Source: ZC4RG30 sp963812195 (GTDB taxonomy: Bacteria; Pseudomonadota; Gammaproteobacteria; Steroidobacterales; Steroidobacteraceae). From it: a stretch of DNA of 64,000 nucleotides. The DNA is taken from positions 37,158 to 101,157 of the forward strand of contig CAWEUI010000010.1 in NCBI GenBank assembly GCA_963812195.1, in the 5' to 3' direction. Made by a program: the position numbers and the translations under genes. Of the stretch, positions 54,733 to 63,244 are shown piece by piece. Numbering within the stretch: the first letter of the stretch is position 1; each line of letters begins with the position of its first letter. The notes beneath the pieces were generated by a model. It ran no database searches. It was not told the DNA's origin and saw only the letters and a list, made by a program, of their open reading frames with translations.

Positions 54733-56151
54733 ATGGCAACCGGCAAAATCACCCAGATCATCGGCGCGGTCATCGACGTGGAATTCCCGCGCGAGCACAT
54801 CCCGCAGGTCTACGAGGCGCTCAAGCTCGCCGATGCGGACCTGACGCTGGAGGTGCAGCAGCAGCTCGGCGACGGCGTGGTGCGCGCCATCGCCATGGGC
54901 AGCTCGGAAGGATTGCAGCGCGGCCTGGCGGTGAACGCCACCGGCAAGCCGATCAACGTGCCGGTGGGCAAGGCCACGCTGGGCCGCATCATGGACGTGC
55001 TGGGCACGCCGCAGGACAACCGCGGCCCGGTGGCGGCCGAGAGCACGCTGCCCATCCACCGTCCGGCGCCGAGCTTCGATGAGCAGGCCGGCGGGCAGGA
55101 CCTGCTGGTCACGGGCATCAAGGTCATCGACCTGCTGGTGCCGTTCGCCAAGGGCGGCAAGGTCGGCCTGTTCGGCGGCGCCGGCGTGGGCAAGACCGTG
55201 AACATGCTGGAGCTGATCAACAACATCGCCAAGCAGTACAGCGGCCTGTCGGTATTCGCCGGCGTGGGCGAGCGCACCCGCGAGGGCAACGACTTCTACC
55301 ACGAGATGATCGAGTCGGGCGTCATCGACGCCGAGAACCTCGAGAACTCCAAGGTGGCGATGGTGTACGGCCAGATGAACGAGCCGCCGGGCAACCGCCT
55401 GCGCGTGGCGCTGACCGGCCTGACCATGGCCGAGTACTTCCGCGACGAGAAGCAGGAGTCCGGCCGCGGCCGCGACGTGCTGTTCTTCGTCGACAACATC
55501 TACCGCTACACGCTGGCCGGCACCGAGGTGTCCGCGCTGCTGGGCCGCATGCCCTCCGCGGTGGGCTACCAGCCGACGCTGGCCGAGGAAATGGGCGTGC
55601 TGCAGGAGCGCATCACCTCCACCAAGACCGGCTCGATCACCTCCATCCAGGCCGTGTACGTGCCGGCGGACGATCTGACCGACCCGTCGCCGGCCACCAC
55701 CTTCGCGCATCTGGACGCCACCGTCGTGCTGAGCCGCAACATCGCGGCGCTGGGTATCTACCCGGCGGTGGATCCGCTGGACTCCACCAGCCGCCAGCTC
55801 GACCCGCTGGTCATCGGCGATGAGCACTACAACACCGCGCGCGGCGTGCAGGCCGTGCTGCAGCGTTACAAGGAACTGCAGGACATCATCGCCATCCTGG
55901 GCATGGACGAGCTCTCCCAGGAAGACAAGCAGACCGTGTACCGCGCGCGCAAGATCCAGCGCTTCCTGTCGCAGCCGTTCAACGTGGCCAAGGTGTTCAC
56001 CGGCCAGGACGGCAAGATCGTCTCGCTGGCCGAGACCATCCGCGGCTTCAAGGGGATTCTGGCAGGTGATTACGATCATCTGCCCGAGCAGGCCTTCTAC
56101 ATGGTCGGCAACATCGACGAGGCCGTGGAAAAAGCCAAGGGCATGAACTAG
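54733..56151 (+). CDS. atpD: ATP synthase subunit beta
   Basis: The 472-residue catalytic F1 subunit. Walker A is G-G-A-G-V-G-K-T at about residues 148-155, followed by G-E-R-T-R-E-G-N-D and the Walker B region V-L-F-F-V-D-N-I-Y-R (most species have FIDNIFR). The frame is intact. The ATG at 54733 matches the family start. An in-frame upstream stretch belongs to the atpG end. Confidence 0.97.
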   Translation: MATGKITQIIGAVIDVEFPREHIPQVYEALKLADADLTLEVQQQLGDGVVRAIAMGSSEGLQRGLAVNATGKPINVPVGKATLGRIMDVLGTPQDNRGPVAAESTLPIHRPAPSFDEQAGGQDLLVTGIKVIDLLVPFAKGGKVGLFGGAGVGKTVNMLELINNIAKQYSGLSVFAGVGERTREGNDFYHEMIESGVIDAENLENSKVAMVYGQMNEPPGNRLRVALTGLTMAEYFRDEKQESGRGRDVLFFVDNIYRYTLAGTEVSALLGRMPSAVGYQPTLAEEMGVLQERITSTKTGSITSIQAVYVPADDLTDPSPATTFAHLDATVVLSRNIAALGIYPAVDPLDSTSRQLDPLVIGDEHYNTARGVQAVLQRYKELQDIIAILGMDELSQEDKQTVYRARKIQRFLSQPFNVAKVFTGQDGKIVSLAETIRGFKGILAGDYDHLPEQAFYMVGNIDEAVEKAKGMN

Positions 56152-56170
56152 GCGCAAGGCAGGCAAGCAG

Positions 56171-56593
56171 ATGGCTGGCAACACCATTCATGTCGACATC
56201 GTCAGCGCCGAAGGCCAGATCTTCGCCGGTGACGCCGAGGCCGTGTTCGTGCCGGCCCGCGAAGGCGAGCTGGGCATCACGCCGCGGCACGCGCCGCTGC
56301 TCACGCTGATCAAGGCCGGCGAAGTGCGGGTCAAGACCAGCGAGGCCGAGCAGTCCGTATTCGTCAGCGGCGGTGCGCTGGAAGTGCAGCCGCACAAGGT
56401 GACCATCCTGGCCGACACCGCCATTCGCGCGCACGATCTGGACGAGGCCGCCGCGCTGGCCGCCAAGGAGCGGGCCGAGGAAGCACTGGCCGGCGCCCAC
56501 GACAAGATCGACCAGGCGCGCGCGCAGGCCGAACTGGCGCAGGTCGTGGCGCAGCTCAAGCTCATCGAAAAGATACGCAAGACGCGCGCCTGA
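56171..56593 (+). CDS. atpC: ATP synthase subunit epsilon
   Basis: The 140-residue subunit has an N-terminal beta sandwich (V-D-I-V-S-A-E-G-Q-I-F) and a C-terminal helical hairpin rich in Ala, Glu and Lys that can inhibit ATP hydrolysis. The motif G-E-L-G-I-T-P-R-H-A-P-L-L is diagnostic. Last gene of the atp operon. Confidence 0.95.
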   Translation: MAGNTIHVDIVSAEGQIFAGDAEAVFVPAREGELGITPRHAPLLTLIKAGEVRVKTSEAEQSVFVSGGALEVQPHKVTILADTAIRAHDLDEAAALAAKERAEEALAGAHDKIDQARAQAELAQVVAQLKLIEKIRKTRA

Positions 56594-56641
56594 CACAGTG
56601 CCTGCGCTATGCTCAGCTGCGGCGCAACGCAGGGAGCAGTC

Positions 56642-57163
56642 ATGAGCCAGCCCAAGCCCGTCCTGAACCTGGACGAAGTGCAGATCGGCGATCGCCCGCA
56701 GATGTTCCAGCCCACCGGCAAGGCGGCCGAGCGCTTCGCCTCGCAGATGGGCGTGGTGGGCGGGCGCATCGGCGCGAGGATGCTCGGCTACAACATCACC
56801 GTCGTCCCGCCCGGCAAACGTGCCTTCCCGCTGCACAACCACCATGCCAACGAGGAGATGTTCTTCATCCTGGCCGGCAGCGGCGAACTGCGCGTGGGCG
56901 ATGAGCGCTACAGCCTGCGCGTGGGGGATTTCATCGCCAGCCCGCCAGGTGGCCCGGAAAGCGCACACCAGATCGTCAATACCGGCAGCGAAGAGATGCG
57001 CTATCTGGCCGTCAGCACGATGATCACGCCGGAGACGGTGGAATATCCGGACTCGAAGAAAGTCGCCATGTTGTCACGGCAGACCGCACCGGATGGTTCG
57101 CCGCGGCTGCTGCGCCACGTGGCCCACGCCGAGATCAGCGTGGACTACTGGGAAGGCGAGTAG
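56642..57163 (+). CDS. Cupin-domain protein
   Basis: A 173-residue protein with a single cupin fold. Motif 1 reads P-L-H-N-H-H-A-N-E-E-M-F-F-I-L-x-G and motif 2 has a late P-P-G-G-P-E-S-A-H-Q-I, so metal-binding His/Glu residues are present. The ATG at 56642 has AGGGAG upstream. It lies 48 bases after atpC and converges with maeB. The substrate is unknown. Confidence 0.82.
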   Translation: MSQPKPVLNLDEVQIGDRPQMFQPTGKAAERFASQMGVVGGRIGARMLGYNITVVPPGKRAFPLHNHHANEEMFFILAGSGELRVGDERYSLRVGDFIASPPGGPESAHQIVNTGSEEMRYLAVSTMITPETVEYPDSKKVAMLSRQTAPDGSPRLLRHVAHAEISVDYWEGE

Positions 57164-57181
57164 CGGGCGCTGCCTGTTGCG

Positions 57182-59503
57182 CTAGAGGCCGACCGCACGC
57201 CGGACCACCGCCGACATGCCGGCCTGCGCCGCAGCCAGCGCCGTCATGTTCAGCACGCGCCGATAAGTGGAGGAGGGTGTGAGCACATGCGCCGGCCGTG
57301 CCACGCCCATCAGGATCGGCCCCACCGTCATGCCCTCGCCGCTGACCGCCTTGAGCACATTGAACAGGATGTTCGCCGCGTCGATGTTGGGGCAGATCAG
57401 GATATTGGCCTCGCCGGTCAGGCGGCTGTCCATCAGCAGGCCGCGGCGCGTGGCCTCCGACAGCGCGGCATCGCCGTGCATCTCGCCATCGCACTCGACT
57501 TCCGGATTCTCCCTGGAGAACTGGTCAAAGGCTTCGCGCACGCGCTTGGCGGACTCGCGGCGCGAGGAGCCGTAGTTGGAGTGCGAGATGAAGGCCACCT
57601 TGGGCGTGAGGCCGAACAGGCGCACCTCGCGCACCGCCTGGCGCGCGATGCGAGCGAGCTGGTCGGCGCTGGGCGCCTCGCTGACATAGGTGTCGGCGAT
57701 GAACAAAGTGTTCTGCTGCACGGTCAGGCCGGACAGCGCCGCCAGTGCCGTCTCGCCCTCACGCAGACCGATCACATCGCGGATGTGTTCCAGATGCGCA
57801 TCGTAGCGGCCATGCAGGCCGCACAGCATGCCGTCGGCATCCCCCAGGTGCACCAGCAATGAGGCAATCGTGGTGGTGGAACGATGCACCGCCGCCTTGG
57901 CCGCATCCGGGCTCACGCCGCGCCGACCCATGATGCGGTGGTAGGTCTGCCAGTAGTGCCGGAAGCGCGGATCATCGTCCGGGTTGACCACCGTGACGTC
58001 CTTGCCCAGCTGGATGCGCAGACCGGCCTTGCGGATGCGCGCCTCGATCACCGCCGGGCGCCCGATGAGAATCGGCTGCGCGATGTCCTCGTCGAGCGCC
58101 ACCTGCGCGGCGCGCAGCACGCGCGGGTCCTCGCCTTCGGCGTAGGCGATGCGCTTGCGCGTGGCGGCGCGTGCCGCGCCGAACACCGGGCTCGTGAGCA
58201 TGCCGGCCGAGGAAAACTGCTGGGCAAGCCGCGTGCGATAGGCCTCCAGGTCCGCGATCGGTCGCGTCGCCACGCCGGATGCAGCCGCCGCGGCGGCCAC
58301 CGCCGGCGCGATGCGCAGGATCAGCCGCGAATCGAACGGCTTGGGAATGATGTAGTCGCTACCAAAGGCCAGGTCCTGGCCGGCGTAGGCGCTGGCCACT
58401 TCCTCGCTGATCTCCGATTTGGCCAGCTCGGCGATTTCCTTCACGCAGGCCAACTTCATCTGCGCGGTGATGCGCGATGCGCCGGAGTCCAGCGCGCCGC
58501 GGAAGATGTAGGGGAAGCACAGCACGTTGTTCACCTGGTTCGGATAGTCCGAACGGCCGGTGGCGATGATGCAGTCGGGCCGTGCGGCGCGGGCCAGCTC
58601 CGGGCGGATCTCCGGCTCCGGGTTGGCCAGCGCCAGGAGGATCGGCTTGGCGGCCATGCCCTTGACCATCTCCGGCGTGAGCACGCCGCCGGTGGAGCAG
58701 CCCAGGAACACATCGGCATCGGGCATCACGTCGGCCAGCGTGCGCAACTTCGAGCGCTGCGCGTAGCGCGCCTTCTCGGTGTTGTACGAGTCACCGCGGC
58801 CTTCCACGATCAGGCCCTTGGAATCACAGGCCCAGACATTGGCGCGGTCCAGCCCCAGGCCCACCAGCAGGTCCAGGATGGCGATGGCCGCGGCGCCGGC
58901 ACCGGAGACCACCAGCTTCACGCTGCCGATGTCCTTGTCGACCAGCTCCAGCCCGTTGCGAATCGCCGCCGCGGCAATGATCGCCGTGCCGTGCTGGTCG
59001 TCGTGGAATACCGGGATGTTCAGGCGTTCGGAGAGCCTGCGCTCGATGTAGAAGCACTCCGGCGCCTTGATGTCCTCCAGATTGATGCCGCCCACCGTGG
59101 GCTCCAGCGCGGCGATCATCTCGATGAGCTTGTCCGGATCGCGTTCGGCCAGCTCGATGTCGAACACGTCGATGCCGGCGAACTTCTTGAACAGGCAGCC
59201 CTTGCCCTCCATCACCGGCTTGGCCGCCAGCGGACCGATGTCCCCAAGGCCCAGCACCGCGGTGCCGTTGGTGACCACGCCCACCAGATTGCCGCGCGCC
59301 GTGTACTCGGCCGCCGTGCGCGGGTCCTCGGCGATGTCCAGGCAGGGATAGGCCACGCCCGGTGAGTAGGCCAGCGACAGGTCCCGCTGGTTGGTCAGCG
59401 GCTTGGTGGGCGTGATCGAGACCTTGCCGGCAACCGGCAGGCGGTGGTAGTCCCGGGCGGCGTCGCGCAGGGCGGCTTCCGCCGGAGTGAGCTTTTCAGA
59501 CAT
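57182..59503 (-). CDS. maeB: NADP-dependent malic enzyme with phosphotransacetylase domain (MaeB)
   Basis: The 773-residue fusion enzyme oxidatively decarboxylates malate to pyruvate. The N-terminal malic enzyme part (to about 430) has A-Y-S-P-G-V-A-Y-P-C and N-D-x-Q-H-G-T-A-like F-H-D-D-Q-H-G-T-A-I-I. A Rossmann segment V-V-S-G-A-G-A-A-A-I-A-I follows. The rest is a phosphate acetyltransferase-like domain (R-K-R-I-A-Y-A-E-G-E-D-P-R-V-L-R-A-A) that in MaeB is regulatory and catalytically silent. The ATG at 59503 fits the family start. It borders the integron integrase gene. Confidence 0.94.
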   Translation of the reverse strand: MSEKLTPAEAALRDAARDYHRLPVAGKVSITPTKPLTNQRDLSLAYSPGVAYPCLDIAEDPRTAAEYTARGNLVGVVTNGTAVLGLGDIGPLAAKPVMEGKGCLFKKFAGIDVFDIELAERDPDKLIEMIAALEPTVGGINLEDIKAPECFYIERRLSERLNIPVFHDDQHGTAIIAAAAIRNGLELVDKDIGSVKLVVSGAGAAAIAILDLLVGLGLDRANVWACDSKGLIVEGRGDSYNTEKARYAQRSKLRTLADVMPDADVFLGCSTGGVLTPEMVKGMAAKPILLALANPEPEIRPELARAARPDCIIATGRSDYPNQVNNVLCFPYIFRGALDSGASRITAQMKLACVKEIAELAKSEISEEVASAYAGQDLAFGSDYIIPKPFDSRLILRIAPAVAAAAAASGVATRPIADLEAYRTRLAQQFSSAGMLTSPVFGAARAATRKRIAYAEGEDPRVLRAAQVALDEDIAQPILIGRPAVIEARIRKAGLRIQLGKDVTVVNPDDDPRFRHYWQTYHRIMGRRGVSPDAAKAAVHRSTTTIASLLVHLGDADGMLCGLHGRYDAHLEHIRDVIGLREGETALAALSGLTVQQNTLFIADTYVSEAPSADQLARIARQAVREVRLFGLTPKVAFISHSNYGSSRRESAKRVREAFDQFSRENPEVECDGEMHGDAALSEATRRGLLMDSRLTGEANILICPNIDAANILFNVLKAVSGEGMTVGPILMGVARPAHVLTPSSTYRRVLNMTALAAAQAGMSAVVRRAVGL

Positions 59504-59614
59504 CAGTTGAGGCCGAGACCTGACAGAAAAAGATGGCGGATTATGGGTCCGAAGTACGCGAGGCGCCACCCGGGCAAGCCCCTGATTTCACGGGGCGAAA
59601 TGCCCGCGTCGCCC

Positions 59615-60589
59615 CTAAAACAGCCCGTCCAGCGGGCTCTTCACCGCCTGCCCGCCGCGGTTCAGCACGTGCGTGTAGATCTGCGTGGTCTTCACGTGCG
59701 AGTGGCCGAGCAGTTCCTGCACTGTACGGATGTCGCTGCCGGATTCCAGCAGGTGCGTGGCGAAGCAGTGGCGAAAGGTGTGGCAGCCCGCGGGCTTGCT
59801 GATGCCGGACCTTCTGATGGCCCGTTGCACAGTGCGCTGGACAGTCTTCGGGTGCACATGATTGCGCACCAGCGCGCCGTCATAAGGATCGCGGCAGAAG
59901 GATCGCGACGGAAACAACCACTGCCACATCCAGCCCGTACCGGCGCCAGAGTACTTGCGTTTGAGCGCATCGGGCATCCAGACGCCCGGCGCATTGACCT
60001 GGCGCTCCCGAAGGTGCCAGGCGTGCAGCGCCCGCAGATGTTCGGAAAGTGCCGCGACAAGCTGCCCCGGGATCACTGTCACCCGATCCTTGCCGCCCTT
60101 GCCGTGACGAACCATCAGCGCGCGCTGCTCCAGATCCAGATCCTTCACGCGCAGTGACAATCCTTCCGACAATCGCAGTCCGCTGCCGTACAACAAACCC
60201 ACCATCAGGCGCGCACGGCCCTCCAGGTGCATGAATACGCGGTGGACCTCATCGCGGGAAAGCACGACCGGCAGGCGTGCCGGGGAGGTGGCTCGCACCA
60301 CCTGAGAGATGTCCGGCAGGTCCATCCGCAGGACATTGCGATAGAGAAACAGCAAGGACTGCAATGCCACGTTCTGCGTCCCCGCAGCAACCTTGCGATC
60401 CACTGCCAGGTGCGTGAGGAAAGTAGTAATCTCCGTCGTACCGAGCTCCCGCGGGTGGCGTCGACCGCAGAAGTTGATGTAGCGGCGAATCCAGCCAATG
60501 TAGGTCTTCTCGGTACGCAGGCTGTAGTGGCGAACACGGATGTTCTCGCGAACCACATCAATGACAGTCGGGGGTCTTTCGGTGGACAT
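59615..60589 (-). CDS. intI: Integron integrase IntI
   Basis: A 324-residue tyrosine recombinase that moves cassettes between attI and attC. The catalytic set is complete: R139 in G-S-G-L-R-L-S-E, K164 in R-H-G-K-G-G-K-D, H270-x-x-R273 in C-H-T-F-R-H, H296 in L-L-G-H-S-H and Tyr305 in T-Q-I-Y-T-H. An extra segment at about 205-227 (K-R-K-Y-S-G-A-G-T-G-W-M-W-Q) is the additional IntI domain absent from XerC/D, which confirms the call. The ATG at 60589 (M-S-T-E-R-P-P) was preferred over a 16-residue upstream extension. No LexA box of a known type is visible upstream. Confidence 0.96.
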   Translation of the reverse strand: MSTERPPTVIDVVRENIRVRHYSLRTEKTYIGWIRRYINFCGRRHPRELGTTEITTFLTHLAVDRKVAAGTQNVALQSLLFLYRNVLRMDLPDISQVVRATSPARLPVVLSRDEVHRVFMHLEGRARLMVGLLYGSGLRLSEGLSLRVKDLDLEQRALMVRHGKGGKDRVTVIPGQLVAALSEHLRALHAWHLRERQVNAPGVWMPDALKRKYSGAGTGWMWQWLFPSRSFCRDPYDGALVRNHVHPKTVQRTVQRAIRRSGISKPAGCHTFRHCFATHLLESGSDIRTVQELLGHSHVKTTQIYTHVLNRGGQAVKSPLDGLF

Positions 60590-60733
60590 GCCGCATAAAG
60601 TCCTTGGCTGGACACGACCAGCGAACTCACGAGGCAATAATCAAATCATCAAGTTGCGCGGCATGCTACCGGCTTACTCAACGGATTTGTCCAGATATGC
60701 GTTTGGCTGGACAAACATAATGATTAGTTAGGC
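60590..60733 (+). other. attI-like region with inverted repeat and core site
   Basis: The intergenic region ends in GTTAGGC at 60727-60733, the core where the first cassette joins. TTTGTCCAG (60686-60694) and CTGGACAAA (60707-60715) form a perfect 9-bp inverted repeat, and GGCTGGACA occurs twice in direct orientation (60606-60614 and 60705-60713). Such repeats are plausible integrase-binding sites of attI. It should also hold the intI promoter and perhaps the cassette promoter, but none can be assigned with confidence. Confidence 0.7.
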
Positions 60734-61281
60734 GCCACGGCGCTTTTCGTCACGCAAGAAGAACGCATCGACGATACGACCAGTTGCGCTTGTGCGGGAA
60801 TGGAGCGTCTGCTGCGTTGTTTCTGCTCCCACTCGAGCGTTCCCTCACTGCCACTCGATTCGCACGGATGTCGGACGGTCCACATTGGCGACATGTCATT
60901 CGCTTCTATGGCTGCGTTGCCTTGACGCAGATGCTGTCACCTACATATGACCACTCATTGCAATGGCATCGCACCTCTGACCTGGGCCTCGCCGTGGTCT
61001 TCCAGCCGTCGCTCTGTCATATTGGTGCGCTGGCTTCCGGGCACTCTCCTCATCGCGCATAGGCCACGAGTTCAGATGCCGACGCGACACGATGGCACCT
61101 GGACGTCCGAACGCTCTGTCTGATGCCGTGGCTTGAGCAATGTCAATCGCAAGGTGACGCAACCAGCTTCGCTCATCGCATCACGATATCTGGTGGCAGT
61201 CGCTTGGCGTCCCGCCGACTGGCGGCTCCATCCGGGGCAGTCGAAGGTATGGCCTCTGTCAGCAAAGCATCGCATGACGCC
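60734..61281 (+). other. Cassette 1 body, no recognisable gene
   Basis: This 548-base stretch has no open frame with convincing coding character. The longest plus-strand frames are about 90 residues with unbiased codon use. One (61133-61405) reads straight through the attC site and is therefore artefactual. A 41-residue frame starts with ATG at about 60801. No known gene is seen. It may be a non-coding cassette or a decayed gene. Confidence 0.45.
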
Positions 61282-61407
61282 GCCTAACAAATCGCTGCAG
61301 CGCTCGGGTGGCCAGTGGTACTTGGTATGCAAGTCGCTGGCCGGCATTGATAAAGTGCCCATGATCAGCCTCGGCGAGCCACCCGGCGCTGAGCTCAGTC
61401 GTTAGGC
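61282..61407 (+). repeat. attC1 (family A), 126 bp
   Basis: GCCTAAC at 61282-61288 and GTTAGGC at 61401-61407 bound an imperfect inverted repeat. The inner arms GCGCTCGGGTGGC and GCCACCCGGCGCT pair with one bulged base. It closes cassette 1. Confidence 0.92.
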
Positions 61408-61418
61408 GACAGTTGGAA

Positions 61419-61592
61419 ATGTACTTCTTCGATCCTCAGAACGCCAATTCCGAGCGCTCAGCTGGCAGCGAGGACTCGTGGCTACGCGTGGCATTGCGAT
61501 CGGCACTTCGCTTGAACTATCTGGCGTGGCGCTCCTATTCACGGCCGTCCAGTCGAGGCGCCCTAGTTTACCTTTGGTCCAAGCATCAGTGA
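61419..61592 (+). CDS. Small cassette-2 open reading frame, 57 aa
   Basis: The ATG lies 18 bases after the cassette boundary, the usual place for a cassette gene. The predicted 57 residues begin M-Y-F-F-D-P-Q-N-A and contain a stretch R-L-N-Y-L-A-W-R-S-Y-S-R. No family is recognised. The remaining 305 bases before attC2 (61593-61897) hold no convincing gene. Position is the only real support, and a frameshifted longer gene is possible. Confidence 0.35.
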   Translation: MYFFDPQNANSERSAGSEDSWLRVALRSALRLNYLAWRSYSRPSSRGALVYLWSKHQ

Positions 61593-61897
61593 CCCTGCTG
61601 TCATTCCAAGGCACGACTCAGGTGCTCGGCTCTAGGGCCGCTGTCAGGCACTTGCCTACATGACGAGCGCGCACAGATTGAGCGTGCATCTAGATCGGAA
61701 GCGGCTGGCCGTCATGCTACTTCGTTGCACCCTCTTCAAGGTGCGATGCTCGCTGAACGGCGCAACACATAGCATGTGTAGACAATCATCTTGGCCGACT
61801 TGCCAGTCCTTGGCCTGACTCGGACAAATGTGCAACAGGCGTCTGGCATGGATGCGGCGCAAGAATCGCACTGATCTGAGGCGTCAGTGCATCCGTC

Positions 61898-62033
61898 GCC
61901 TAACAAATCGTTGCAGCGGGCCGGGACCCATAAAGTGCTCGGCCGCGGGCGGCCGAGCGCCTCCTTCCACTCAATTGCTCCGCGCCCGCGTGCTGACAAG
62001 TCAGCTCGCGGCCGCTGAACTCAGCCGTTAGGC
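61898..62033 (+). repeat. attC2 (family B), 136 bp
   Basis: GCCTAAC at 61898-61904 and GTTAGGC at 62027-62033. The central part holds a perfect 9-bp stem, GCTCGGCCG (61937-61945) with CGGCCGAGC (61950-61958) around a CGGG loop. It closes cassette 2. Confidence 0.92.
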
Positions 62034-62046
62034 GACGGCACGTTCT

Positions 62047-62352
62047 ATGGATGCTATTCGACTGAGCGCCAGCGCTCGTTCTCAGCAAGTCGATGGCCGA
62101 GACCATTGCATGTCATCGCGAGGCTCGGGAAGCCGCGTGCCAGACGAAGCTCACGGGTCAGCTGGAAGTGCCCGCTACGAAATCTGGTTCGGGCGCAGAC
62201 TGCTACTCTCATACGATGCACGGCAGGCGATATCCCTTCAGGCTCTTCAGCTATCCATGGCATACGTTCAGACATCGATGCTCATAGCGGGGTGCACAGC
62301 AGCGTCAAGGGCAACTCTTCTTCCTGAGGACCCATTCGGGTCGAGTCACTGA
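62047..62352 (+). CDS. Possible cassette-3 gene, 101 aa
   Basis: The ATG is 19 bases after the cassette boundary, which is the best argument for it. The 101 residues include Y-E-I-W-F-G-R-R-L-L-L-S-Y-D-A-R and a mildly hydrophobic segment near residues 70-84. There is no family match I recognise and no strong ribosome site. Several other frames of similar size cross the same stretch. It may be spurious. Confidence 0.35.
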   Translation: MDAIRLSASARSQQVDGRDHCMSSRGSGSRVPDEAHGSAGSARYEIWFGRRLLLSYDARQAISLQALQLSMAYVQTSMLIAGCTAASRATLLPEDPFGSSH

Positions 62353-62464
62353 TCGACAGTGGCATGCTGCTCGAGCCCATCATGAAGTGGTCCCACGCAC
62401 CAGAGTGTCCAGCGAATCGCACGGCATCTGTCGAAGAAGGTCTTGCTCGTCAGTCGGCACCGTC

Positions 62465-62598
62465 GCCTAACAAATCGTTGCAGCGGGCGGGGACCCATAA
62501 AGTGCTCGGCCGCGGGCGGCCGAGCGCCTCGTTCACTCATCGCTGCGCGCCCGCGTGCTGACAGGTCGGCGTGCCGCCGCTGAACTCAGCCGTTAGGC
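62465..62598 (+). repeat. attC3 (family B), 134 bp
   Basis: GCCTAAC at 62465-62471 and GTTAGGC at 62592-62598. It has the same internal GCTCGGCCG/CGGCCGAGC stem as attC2 and differs from attC2 at a few positions. It closes cassette 3. Confidence 0.92.
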
Positions 62599-63102
62599 GA
62601 CACTGACGCAACGTCATGCTCCGATCGAACCTGCGATCTCATTGGCCATCGCCAGGTGCTCACTCGTTATCGCACTAGCCGCTTGCCGCTCCAGAGACTC
62701 GGCCAGAATTGGCGGACCTGGCAACGCTGGACCTTGTGCAGCTTCTCGATGGGTGCCTTGGCTCAGGCTCTTGCCAGCTTCATACGAGTTCGACACTCTC
62801 GTTGCAAAGTCATCCGTAGCAGCGTTGCTGGCGGCCACAGCGCCATCGCTCTTCGGATCGCCGCCAAGCGACCCAGTGGCGTCGGTGGCGCACTGCCTCT
62901 TGGGATGCTGTGCCGCTCCAGGACATCTACTCGCGCCGCTGCACGTGCTGCAGTCATTAACCGGCCGTGATCTCGCACGTGTGCGATTACAACCGGCGGA
63001 ATCCGCATCGCATCTGGCGAAAGCTTCGGGTGGGCAAGGTCTCCAGGCTGTGAGAGCGCGATGTACATTCAAGATTCACTGAACCCAAGGTTAGGCGTCG
63101 TC
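62599..63102 (+). other. Cassette 4 body, no clear gene, with an extra core site
   Basis: No frame here is convincing. A minus-strand frame of 152 codons (62614-63072) spans nearly the whole body, and a plus-strand frame of 146 codons (62642-63082) overlaps it. Neither resembles a known family. A GTTAGGC occurs at 63090-63096, only 6 bases before attC4 begins, where no attC of its own is recognisable. Confidence 0.45.
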
Positions 63103-63237
63103 GCCTAACAAATCGTTGCAGCGGGCCGGGACGCATAAAGTGCTCGGCCGCGGGCGGCCGAGCGTCTTCTTCCACTCATTGCCCCGCGCCCGCGTGCTGA
63201 CAAGTCAGCTCGCGGCCGCTGAACTCAGCCGTTAGGC
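63103..63237 (+). repeat. attC4 (family B), 135 bp
   Basis: GCCTAAC at 63103-63109 and GTTAGGC at 63231-63237, nearly identical to attC2 and with the same central stem. It is immediately preceded by the extra GTTAGGC core. It closes cassette 4. Confidence 0.92.
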
Positions 63238-63244
63238 GACTGTC

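Noticed and set aside
60590..60727. LexA box controlling intI
   Set aside because: The inverted repeat TTTGTCCAG/CTGGACAAA does not match the enterobacterial or Xanthomonad LexA consensus, so SOS control is not claimed.
61133..61405. 90-codon frame crossing attC1 as a gene
   Set aside because: Its last third is translated attC sequence, and the same peptide tail appears at other attC sites. It is a by-product of the repeat.
62614..63072. 152-codon minus-strand gene in cassette 4
   Set aside because: An equally long plus-strand frame overlaps it, neither has recognisable motifs, and GC-rich sequence yields long chance frames.
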